Origin: Ricinus communis
Lineage: Eukaryota; Streptophyta; Magnoliopsida; Malpighiales; Euphorbiaceae
Assembly: GCF_019578655.1 (NCBI RefSeq)
Contig: NC_063256.1
Location: 11,222,001-11,286,000 of the forward strand
Direction of reading: 5' to 3'
Length of the DNA stretch: 64,000 bases
A program made the translations under genes and the position numbers. Shown piece after piece: positions 49,376 to 64,000 of the stretch; positions within the stretch are counted from its first letter, which is position 1; every line of letters begins with the position of its first letter. The notes beneath the pieces were generated by a model, which was not told the origin of the DNA, ran no database searches, and saw only the letters and a program-made list of their open reading frames with translations.

Positions 49376-51024
49376 AAAACTGGATATCTGTGACACCTTT
49401 GAATGGGTTTTTTGTTTTTTTTTATTCAGAAAAATTGCTTTTAGTGGGCTGTTTAAATTTTGACGTTAGTGAGTTGTAGCAATCAGGAAATGTTTGGTGG
49501 ATTCATTTTCTTCATTGTTGTCAATGCTGAATTCTAGAACATTTAAGTTATCTTGATGTGGCAGTCTAATGTTTCTGGAGTGATTGACCTGTCCTTGAAA
49601 ACATAAATCAGCTTTAATGTGTTAAAGGGGGCACATATATTTCCATTTGTTTGCTAGAAATCTGTTGGTTATCTTCCTTGGAAGATCTATTTGGCATGAA
49701 AACTTACTATTGCAAGGTCAACCTTTCTTAAAGATGGCTGTTAGCGCCCATAAGTCGAACCATTGAAGCCTCTATCAAAATTCTTAAACTGCTCTTCTAA
49801 TTTGAAAGAAACTTACAATTGTACAAACTTCAATTAAAAAATCGTGATATGTTGCACGAATTTTGTACAATTGCAAATTTTATGTTAAATACAGTAGGCT
49901 GAAGCCTTGGAAGGAAAACTGTGCTGGTTGCCTCTTATTAAAGGTTAAGACATAACCTAGATGTTGATACTGTAAGTTGCTGCATGTTTAAGAAAAGTAC
50001 CCAACTGATTAGGTTTCAATTCATAATCTCTCAAATCTAATGGCTGCAAAACTGCTAGTTTGTAAAGCATTGATATTCTCCAATTTTATTGCTTTGTTTA
50101 AGCCGTGCCTTTGACTGAACTGGGTTCGACCTGCTATTGCTGTTGGAAAAGAACTTGTATTAAAATCCAATGGGGATGCAAGAAATAGGGCCGAGCCTAA
50201 GAGCATATCGGTTGAAGTAGATTTTTCTTTTTGATCAATCAAAACTTTTTTCCAAACTGCTTCTTTCAAAGCATATGGTCTTTTGGGTGTGGATGATGAT
50301 ATCTATACAAATGAATCTTATAAATCAAAATCATAAAATGAAAAGAAGTATTACTTGAGTAACCAATACTTGTTTCTGCTCAGCTTAACAATTGTACTCA
50401 TCGGGTAACAAATTAATAAAAAATCAGCTGTTTGATAAAGAAGTAAAAATAAATCAGGATTACAACTAATCAATTTCATTTTGACTCATCTGTAATATGA
50501 CTCATGATCAAAACATATGGTTGATATAAGAGATGGCAATTATTGAGAGCATGAAGTTGCAATCAAGTTGATGTCCCAAACAATTTGAACCAAAATTCTC
50601 TCTTTCCTGCAGAGGAACAAAAGAACTATATTATTGTATAAGAGGGACAATACTTTATCATGTATGTTTAAGCAAGCTTAAACTATTCTAGCAAACAATC
50701 ACGGTGCCGCAATCCTAATCTTTTTGTGCATGAAAATGGTGATCTTCCACTAGGATCTGTATCATTGACATGTTAATAGTGGGTCATAAGTTAATAGGCA
50801 GGTGCATATCTTCTATATTCAGATCTAACACATTACTGTATAACTGCAGAGTGTTCTCTTTTTAACTATACAGCTACTAGCATCACTATCATGATTTCCA
50901 ATACAAAACTCAAAAATAGCTAGCTCAGCTGGTTAAAGGGGAAGGGTTTGACCCCTTGTCTTATATAATTAACAGACTAATAGAAATGGATGAAAACAAT
51001 GGTATTATAAGATCAAGACGTACC
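49376..51024. other. Convergent intergenic region between eS7 and the M50B-like gene
   Basis: It contains the 3'UTRs of both genes, in part, and no third gene. A tRNA-like relic is noted at 50913-50970. Confidence 0.6.
50913..50970 (+). repeat. tRNA-like relic with pol III A-box and B-box motifs
   Basis: 'TAGCTCAGCTGG' matches the A-box consensus exactly, and 'GGGTTTGACCCC' 15-20 bases later resembles a B-box. The two are too close for an intact tRNA and no cloverleaf forms. It may be a rearranged tRNA or the head of a decayed SINE. Confidence 0.3.
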
Positions 51025-54000
51025 TCAAGATAATATCACAAGTCCAAGGTACATGGCGCCGCAAAGAAACAAGAAAGATATTAAACCCCTGCAAGGTGAG
51101 TTGATAGACATTGTTAGACAACAAAAATTGAAAATCAAGGATTTCAACCATGTTGGTAAAAGAAATGCTCACCAAATAATGCCCCATCCCATGCCATTAC
51201 ATGGGCAAGGACAAACTTCTGCAAATTTCTCAGCATCGCTAGAATGGACTCTACGCGATATCAGATCATCATAAATATCTATACAATCGAAGACATGTCA
51301 GTGATCCTCTATAACTTCATAAAAACAGTATGGCAATCAAAATTTGATAAGTTGTTTACATACCATAAACAGAAAACAAGCTGTTCATTACACCTGCAGT
51401 GATCAGCAGTGATCATGTCAGAAGGTGTGTGGTAGTTAATTCCAGCAGACAACATGAAAACAAAGATACAGAATTGCATTTACCAATGAATAGAATAATA
51501 TACCGAAGAATACGAAATTTTGTCGTTTCTTGCAGGACCCAAATCACCCCAAGGAAAACAACAAACCCTGATGTCTCCACATGTAAGTAATATTTACATC
51601 ACTCTATTGCAGTTCGTGCATATAATAGACAGCCATATTTATCCAGGTTTACTGAAACACATACCAATACAAAGTCCTCGAAGAGTCCACTGTGTGTAAA
51701 CATAAGAAGTTATTAAATAGCTATATGAAATAGATAACGTTATGTGACTTGATCTTATTACTCAAATTAGAGGGATAAGAAACACATGATTAAGAATCAT
51801 TTCTTTTATTTAATGAGTCTGTTGCGTTCTAGCAACATAGGTGTTTATTTCCAGCTGTTCAATTGCCAATGCCATAAATACCAAATTTGATGCAGATCTT
51901 CACCACATGAAGTTTAAATACCCATAGAAGTACACTGTAGCATTCACAAATTGTTATAAAATTGACTATAAATCTAGAGTAAGAGAAAATTTTGATGCTT
52001 ATAACCACTTACATTTTTAGCTACCAACAATACAACAAGTAAAGCAACAAGAAAACATCCTGCTGCAATTCTTGCTGTAAGAAGATTTGTAGATGCAAGT
52101 ATCAATACCATCCCCCAAAAGGACGAACCAAGATCTGGATGGAAAAACAAAGGTGAAAAGAACTTGCATTAATATCTACAAAATCAATAATTCACCCAGA
52201 AATAACTCAATTAATTTATAGGCTCTAAATATTACGAAGGAGATTGCTCATCCAGGAAGAAAAGAAAAGATGAAGAAAGAAAGGGAGAAAGAAAGATATC
52301 CAGGGGATAAAGAAGTTACATCCAGCTGGCAAGATAAACCAGTACACGCCACCGCGTGTCTGAGTGGTTCCACCTTCATCTGCGTGAACCTGAATACCTT
52401 CCACCTGATGTAAAGAAACATCTAGACACATATTAAATTGTGTACCAAATATTTCGAAGTTGCATAATCAGCTTATCACTTCACGTGTTTATATTCAAAT
52501 TTGGCCGAGTGAACTTGTCATTGCTGCATAAGAGTTCTGTGAATTGAAGAACTTGCAGATATAAGCATTCTGGAAAAGATGTGTATTTGAATCACCAAAC
52601 AATTTCCAGTCCCAAACATGGTCATTTCAACATGTGAAAAAGCAGAAGATCAATCAATAACCTCTATCAAAACATGAGAGGGAGTGAGAAAAACACAAAT
52701 GCTCGACATAAATTGGTGCTGTATTCAACCTGTAATTTGTAATTGACAGGTCAGATTTTTTGAAACCACAAAGCTTTGTCAAGCCATCTAAGACGTGAAT
52801 TGCAAAAAGTTACTGACACTCATATCCTGTTATATAAGATCATGCATCTTCTGGGAGTTTCTCCTTTTAAGAATATCCATAAACTAACATCATGAAACAC
52901 CATTTTAATACACCTCAAATGTGTTACTGTAATTATTGGTGTCAAGTTATACCCTAACGCGTAGCAAACTGATTCAAATATGCATACTTCTAAACGTCCT
53001 TGACCAATGCCAATCATGAACAATTACAGAATTCCTTATAATTGAAATCCTGTCACTAATAACCCCTGTATCTACAGGAGTTGATCTTTTAGGATCAAGA
53101 CAGCTTTAGTAACCTTCAGTGACATCATGAAACACCATCACTATTTATTATGCACTGATAAATTGGAAGCATTTCTTTTTAGGTTGCATCTAATTTAAAA
53201 AACCTTACTTGAGTACTCAAACAGACACTCAGATTCTGAAGCTATTCAGATTTGAAAGTTTGTTGAATTCGATTCTAATGTTCATGTACAAGCAATAGCT
53301 CTCACTTTCACTTCCCTTTACAGAAAATGATGAGATACTAAAGTCGGCCAAGAAAATAATAGCATTGCACAAAATACCGTAATGCAATCAGCAAAAGCAA
53401 GAGTGTAAGTCAATTAAAATGGAACATCATGGACTGGTAAAGACTGATCCCTTAATCTGAAAAGAACCCTATTTAGCAGGAAGCGTGATCATAATTTTCA
53501 GGCAGTTAAACTTCTACTTGGTTTGAAATCAATCTTGTGTCTCTGCTTCCACTCCAAGTTGTCAACTTATAAAACTGTGCATGCATGTCTTCCACTTAGC
53601 TAATTTAAGACTACCATAGGGAGGGGGAGCAGCATATTGCATTTTCCTTGCAATACTGCTACAATTAAGCACTAAAATATGTACAGTTCACACATCTCTG
53701 AACTAAATTTATGAAATTCTAATAATTTTTAATGTAGACTTCTTTCTGTCAAAGCAATCCATCAGAAGAGTATTGATGTCTAAAGGATATTAGAATGAAG
53801 CATATATCTGCTGTGCATCAACATAAGCACTAGAATTTAGTGGCAACAAATCAGATTCTTACATGACCACAAGTTAGTTTACAAGCAATAGCATGGCTCG
53901 CCTCATGAAGGAATACAGTCACAAGCTTGAATGGTGTTAGCAATACTGTTCTCCATAACTGCAAAGAGAAAAAGAAAGGTCTGCACATAATTATATTGCG

Positions 54001-54955
54001 TGTTAATTGCAGCATAGTCCACAGAACATAATGGTATTTCACAACATTAGTCTTTGCTTCGCAGAAACCAACATTATTTGTTCAGTCAGTAGGCCAATAA
54101 AATGACTGAAGTTGTTTAATCTTGATCTTCTGGTCCCAAGTTTCAGACTTCCCTAATCCTCAACAAAACATTTCCAGGTTCTAGTCTTGAAGAAAGTGAA
54201 ACTATAAGCACTGTATATATATTTGTTTTAGAATTGAGTTGATTAAGACATAATTCAAGGTCACAAATAAGAAAAGAAAAGGAAGCTGGAGTAAATTTTG
54301 AGAAGCAATCCCAAGTAGTCTAGGTTGAATATTTGTTATTGGATAAGAAACAAACTCAAAATATAAATCTCAGATATTGCTTATGGCAAAGTATATATGT
54401 CTGAATCACTGTCATCTAAAGTTAGTTCAGAGTAGAAGACATCCTTTTAAAGGAAGCTAATGTTCAATAGTCTCATGAATATATAAAGGATAGAATGAGA
54501 CTCCCTGAAACTGAATGCATTAATGAAAACCTACTTGCACATTAATGAATAAAATACTACTAATGTGCAAAACAATCACATTTCACAGAGAATAAAAATG
54601 ATATTTTGCAAGCAAAAAAAGCAAAAATAATAGAAAGAGCTGATTTTTGACAAATGGAGGACTACCCCATTTTTAGAAAAGAAAAAAAAATTGTATCCAG
54701 ATCAAGCCAGCCTTTCATCTTCTTCATCATAACCATGAAAATGAAAATATAGCATTTCACATTAGCAGCACTTGCTTGCATCTGACATATAAAAAGTGCT
54801 CTACTGCAGCTAGCTTTTCATGAAAGCGCAAAAGATCAAAAGAGAAAGTACGAGATACATACCGCAAGAATAACAACACTGCAGACAGATACAGTGACAA
54901 GAAACACAACTTGCTCATGGTTACAGCATTTGTTCAGCTCCCAGTTTGGCCTCAT
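51025..54955 (-). CDS. Peptidase M50B-like membrane protein (9 exons, 234 aa)
   Basis: Exons on the minus strand are 54955-54863, 53958-53863, 52404-52320, 52134-52013, 51689-51665, 51567-51484, 51393-51364, 51278-51173 and 51088-51025. All junctions are GT/AG and in frame. There are several hydrophobic segments (about 15-33, 100-140, 150-175 and the C-terminus). The zinc-protease-type motif HEASH is at residues 49-53 in 'TVFLHEASHAIACKLTCG'; 'GGVYWFILPAGYLGSSFWG' follows. Late in the protein come 'YDIYDDLISRRVHSSDA' and a cysteine cluster CPCPC (201-205). The plant M50B-like family (S2P-related fold) is membrane-bound and its substrates are unknown; proteolytic activity is inferred only from HExxH. 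The start is the first ATG upstream of a membrane segment and lies ~110 bases after a TATA-like box. Confidence 0.9.
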
Positions 54956-55064
54956 CTTCTCTGAATTTTTATATGATCCCACAAATCCTAAGAATATATT
55001 ACTTGATCTCTTCTTGATGTTTGTACATTCAATGCTTTAGTTGCTGAGTATGTACTATATTATT

Positions 55065-55074
55065 ATTATATATG
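55065..55074 (-). promoter_or_regulatory. Candidate TATA box of the M50B-like gene
   Basis: The minus strand reads CATATATAAT ~110 bases upstream of the start codon. The call is positional only. Confidence 0.35.
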
Positions 55075-55089
55075 AATCTTTCAAGAATA

Positions 55090-55826
55090 GGCTGGTCACC
55101 AGTAGTGAGTGGACTGTCTGAAACCGAGGAAGCTCCAGTTTACCATTATCAATCTTTGTGTGTATATAGGATTGTATAGTGTTGGGTCCTTATTAGAAAA
55201 TAGAAAAGAACAAAATGAAATAAACAAATATAACAATGGTCAATGGGATGGCAATCGCCACCTCGAGGAAGGGACAGTGGTGTCGGCTTGGATCGTATAT
55301 AAGGGACTTTCTTGTTGGTTTCCCAAATAAAATATTTAAAGAAAGGGGTATGGGTTTTAAGCCCTTTAGTTAACAAATAGATTTGCAGTCATTTCTACAT
55401 TGCATATAATTATTTGTTTAATTGAAATTCTGCTGAAGTTTGCATTTGAAAATGGGCGAACTCGACTCAATTCAACATGCAACTGAGCATGTCAAAATGG
55501 TTGCAGAATTTTGCAAGTGCATAACTTCTAACTTCAAGTTCCTATGCCCTAATGGTGAGCGTCAGTTCGCAGGATAATCCTTTCTTTTGGCACAATAATA
55601 AGAACTAAAAACTGAGGATATCACTGATTAGTAAACTGCACAACAATAGATTTCCTTCTGGACAAAAGCATAGCATAATATTTACACAATAAATTAGATG
55701 AAATACATTCTACAAATAATGCACTAAAATGAATGCTATAGCTCCCATCTGGAGGCTGCCCAACACCCAAGGAAGTAAATGAACAACACAACTAACTTAC
55801 TCACCCCTCAAACTACAAAAGAATGG
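55090..55826. other. Short intergenic spacer between the kinase and M50B-like genes
   Basis: It lies between two tandem minus-strand genes and must hold the kinase 3'UTR and the distal M50B promoter. No other feature is recognised. Confidence 0.6.
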
Positions 55827-60802
<4,976 letters not shown>

Positions 60803-60992
60803 CAAGACATCGACTGGGGTGGAGAAGCCGTACTAGCTGAGTTGGTCCAGGTTTATTATTGTCTTCGTACAGTAAGGAGCAAGAGAAGTTTAAGATGGAG
60901 ATGGTATTCTTGGTAAGTAACTTGACTCTGTGTTTTTTTACATATGACATGGATGTGAAGTAGCCAATTCAATTTCAAATACTACCTGCCCT

Positions 60993-61024
60993 GGTCAAAT
61001 GTGATTGGTCGTCAGTATATATAC
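60993..61024 (-). promoter_or_regulatory. Kinase gene promoter: TATA-like, CCAAT and W-box motifs
   Basis: On the minus strand, TATATATAC (61015-61024), CCAATC (61003-61008) and a W-box TTGACC (60993-60998) lie ~190-220 bases upstream of the start codon. W-boxes bind WRKY factors and are frequent in defence-related kinase promoters. The order (TATA upstream of CCAAT) is not the classical one, so the TATA call is weak. Confidence 0.35.
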
Positions 61025-62640
61025 GCGCTAATAGGACGAAGAATATTATTTATAAAGGTCTATTCCAATATTTTTATTGTTTAAGTAAGAAAATTTATAA
61101 ATTTTGAAATAAATTTATATAAATTATTCTAATACGTATACAATTATATACTAAAATATTTTTAGATAATATTTTTATTAATTAATTTATAAAATATTGA
61201 AAATTCACCAATTTATAAGTTATATAAAATCTAAACTATATTAAGTTACAGTAATTTAATGATCTTTTTAATATGTTTACATAATTATTTAATAAATATA
61301 TGTTATGAAATTTAAAGTTAACTAATTTTATATTAATAATATAATATTTACTATATTATATAATTCATATTATATGATTAATTTTAAAGATTTTAATCAT
61401 ATATAGAAATTTTTTTACAATTAAATAAAAACTTATATAACTAATTTAAATCTATATAAATTTTTTTAAAATGTGATATTTATATTAATTTTATAATAAT
61501 TTATTTCATTATATACTTCTCACTATATAATATATAATCACAAAAATTAAGATAAATTAATGAAAAATTATATAATTTTATTAAAATTAACAAAATATAG
61601 TTTATATTTGTGTATATAATTTTTATGTTAATCAATATTTTTTATTGTATTAATAATTTACAAGATATGACGTATATAAAAATTTTGATCAGTTATAAGA
61701 AATTATATTTATTTAATTAAGATTTAAAAGATTGGCTCAAATTTATATTAAAAGTTTTAGTATGTATATTTTATGTTAATTATTAAAAATCTTTATTTTA
61801 TTACATAATCTAATACCATATAATATGCAATAATCAAAATTTTGACAATATAATGAGAAAATATATATTTGTTGAAAATGTATAGAAGTTAGAATTAAAA
61901 TTATATAATTAGGTAAAATGTCCTTTGAATTTTATTATATTTTATTGAGTCATTTAATTTTTATTTTATTTCATGGAGTCCTTATATTTTTATTTTTGCT
62001 TGTATTAAGAATTTAATGGTCTTTAATCAAAGTGAAAAATAAAAATATAAAGGTTCAATAAAACAAATAAAAATTTCATGAAGTATGTATAAAAAGTCCT
62101 TTATAAAACTAAAATAACAGTGCAATTGCTCAATAAAAAAATTAAAATTTTAAGAGCTCAACAAAATAAAACGGAAAAATTCAGAGACTTAATAATAAGT
62201 TTTGCCTATAATATAATAAATCTTATGGTTATTAATATAATATTTAATTGTATCATATAACTTACACAAGACAATATCCATTGATAAAGTTTTGACAAAT
62301 TAATAAAGATTACATAATTTAATAAAAATTTATCAAAATTAGTTCAATTTATATAAAACTACTTTGTAGTTTAACGTTTTTCACTTAAAGGACAAAGATA
62401 ATTTTTTTGTATCAAATGAGTATCACGTGCTTTATTTTCTTAGCATTTTTTAAGTACATATTTATGTTCTTATTATTTTCATATAGTTTTGCATGTATTT
62501 AACATGAACCTTTTCTAAATTATGATTTTTTAAGCAACGTGGTATCTAACAATGTATTATAGAATTCATAAATATATTAAAATTTTATTTAAAATATAAT
62601 TTTTAAATTTGATTAAAATAAATAAATAAATATATATATA
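61025..62640. other. AT-rich intergenic DNA
   Basis: No gene, paired terminus or tandem repeat was recognised; composition is nearly all A/T. Confidence 0.6.
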
Positions 62641-62649
62641 ATAATTTTT

Positions 62650-63545
62650 TATGATATTGGTTTTATAAAACTAGATGATAGTAGTAAGACTTTGTTCATT
62701 CATTATAAACGACAAATATCATTTTCCTACTAAGAATGATGTAATTGAATTCAGTGTCTCCTTTTCAAATGATAATAAAAAGTATAAAAAGAATATTTTG
62801 TGGTTTTTCTGTTTACAATTTTTAGTATATGTGTCTTTTTTAGACAATGAAAGATATGTCGTTAGAAATCGTGATAAAAATATCTCGGCATTAGAAGATT
62901 TTGATTCATAAGAATTTAGTCATCTTCACTCTGTTGAACCATCATTATCATATTGCATGCATTTAATAATGTGAGTATAGAGCTTAACAACTCCTAATTT
63001 CATTATTTGACTGTCAAAACACGATTAAAAAGTCAAATTGATGAGATTGATTTAATATCACCAGTCCTAATGATAAGCCTATTCAAACAGATCATTTTAA
63101 TAACAGTAAGAGAGGTAGTGACGCGGCAGTGTCGCCAAATGTGACGATAAATTTAGTGGTTGTTGGGTAATAGCAGCACTCAGAAGAATAAAGATATCGG
63201 TGGTAGGTGTTATAACTGTGGTGGCAATAGTCATTATCGCTATCAAGTATAATAATAATAGTAAGGATAAATGGTTGTTTTAAGTATGGTCGTACATAGC
63301 AGTTTAGTAAGAATGATGGTTGTTTTAAGTACGGTTTTATATAGCATTTTAACAAGGATTATAGAGGTGGCTGTAAGCCGTGTTATAATTGTGAAGGATT
63401 TGAATATTTGGCTAGGGATTGTACGAATGCTAGAGAAACTGGCCCTAGCGTCAATGGTGGTAAGGTTGGTGGCAAAGGTAGTAATAGTGATGGTGGATGT
63501 TTTAATTGTAGGGAGGAATGCCATTTTGTTAGGACTATCTTGACA
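62650..63545 (+). pseudogene. Decayed cold-shock-domain / CCHC zinc-knuckle protein (CSP/GRP2-like) pseudogene
   Basis: From ~62653 the plus strand reads 'GFIKLDDSSKTLFIH', matching the RNP1/RNP2 region of a cold-shock domain (family pattern GFGFI..DD...DLFVHQ). After a frame change 'KNDVIEFSVS' follows (family: GD-VEF-V). Near 63053 comes 'ITSPNDKPIQ' (family: VTGPDGAPVQ). Zinc knuckles then appear: 'CYNCGGNSHY' (~63210), two stop-broken 'GCFKYG' units, 'CYNCEGFEYLARDC' (~63384-63425) and 'GCFNCREECHF' (~63500). Gly-rich linkers ('NGGKVGGKGSNSDGG') fit. An insertion of ~200 bases separates the two halves of the CSD. Stops, shifts and lost Cys/His make it non-functional. Functional relatives are RNA chaperones of cold response. 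Confidence 0.7.
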
Positions 63546-64000
63546 AGTTCTTGCATTTTGGAGGGAGTTAACAACAATTGCCGATTCGTCCCCTTTCTTT
63601 TTTTTTTTCTTAAATTGAATGTCCAATCCATAGAAATCATCTAATCATCACATTATATTTTAGAAAAATAATAATAATTTACTGATTTCAGTAAAAATAT
63701 TGCTAAATTTAGTTAAATAGCTAAAAATCATAAATTTTTTAGATAATTGAATCTAAACGTTATATATCATTTATATATTTTTTAAACTGAAAAGATCGAA
63801 TTAGATATTCCACTAAACTTCAAAAGTCTACAATATTTTATTTTAAAACAAATTTATAACATTACGTAACTCTTTAAATTAATTAAAATATCGACCGAAC
63901 TTTGAATTAATTGATGAGTTTATAAATAGGAGACGATGTATGTGTAGAGTAACTAATATTTAAGTGCTCCTACGTCGCAATGTCATTACAGGCCATATTA
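63546..64000. other. AT-rich window end
   Basis: No feature recognised. Confidence 0.6.

Noticed and set aside
63180..63540. CCHC knuckles as an LTR-retrotransposon gag remnant
   Set aside because: Cold-shock-domain pieces precede them, linkers are Gly-rich, and several knuckles occur in series; no LTRs, protease or RT lie nearby.
63092..63640. Long minus-strand frames rich in Thr/Ile/Leu
   Set aside because: They are the antisense of the zinc-knuckle/Gly-rich pseudogene on the plus strand.

Overview
The window is nuclear DNA from a eudicot plant. Introns are short, AT-rich and bounded by GT/AG, intergenic DNA is very AT-rich, and every recognisable protein is a plant family member. The protein style would fit a rosid such as a Euphorbiaceae species, but that is a guess, not something the sequence proves. 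Nothing indicates bacterial, viral or organellar DNA.

Five protein-coding genes could be rebuilt exon by exon, with reading frame preserved across every junction: (1) a BEE1/BEE3-type bHLH transcription factor on the minus strand (2737-4146, 6 exons, 281 aa); (2) an R2R3-MYB of subgroup 20, MYB62/MYB116-like (30306-31579 plus, 3 exons, 337 aa); (3) cytosolic ribosomal protein eS7 (47377-49375 plus, 5 coding exons and a 5'UTR intron, 191 aa); (4) a peptidase M50B-like membrane protein with an HEASH motif (51025-54955 minus, 9 exons, 234 aa); (5) a receptor-like cytoplasmic kinase of the CRK43/DUF26-kinase type without an ectodomain (55827-60802 minus, 5 exons, 395 aa). The last three lie together at 46-61 kb. 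eS7 and the M50B gene converge, and the M50B gene and the kinase run head-to-tail on the minus strand.

The rest is a transposon graveyard. The best-resolved elements are: a Pack-MULE (19624-21565) carrying pieces of an L-type lectin receptor kinase gene and of a second gene, with a 9-bp target duplication and a paralogous empty site nearby; a 715-bp non-autonomous Helitron (44661-45375) inserted in one copy of a local repeat, with an unfilled copy next to it; a 1.45-kb non-autonomous hAT element (33251-34699) with a perfect 8-bp duplication; a 435-bp hAT MITE (59078-59512) in an intron of the kinase gene; MULE-like elements at 39814-40814 and 23331-24248 that share terminal sequence with the Pack-MULE; and a 5'-truncated L1-type LINE (14761-16948). 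A decayed cold-shock-domain/CCHC zinc-knuckle protein pseudogene lies at 62.65-63.55 kb.

The genes do not form a pathway or cluster. bHLH, MYB, ribosomal protein, membrane protease-like protein and kinase act independently. No new defence or metabolic system is evident. The most interesting material is the fine structure of the mobile elements and a few exon-like islands with no recognisable identity (13.7-14.1, 20.9-21.2, 24.6-24.8 and 36.8-37.1 kb).
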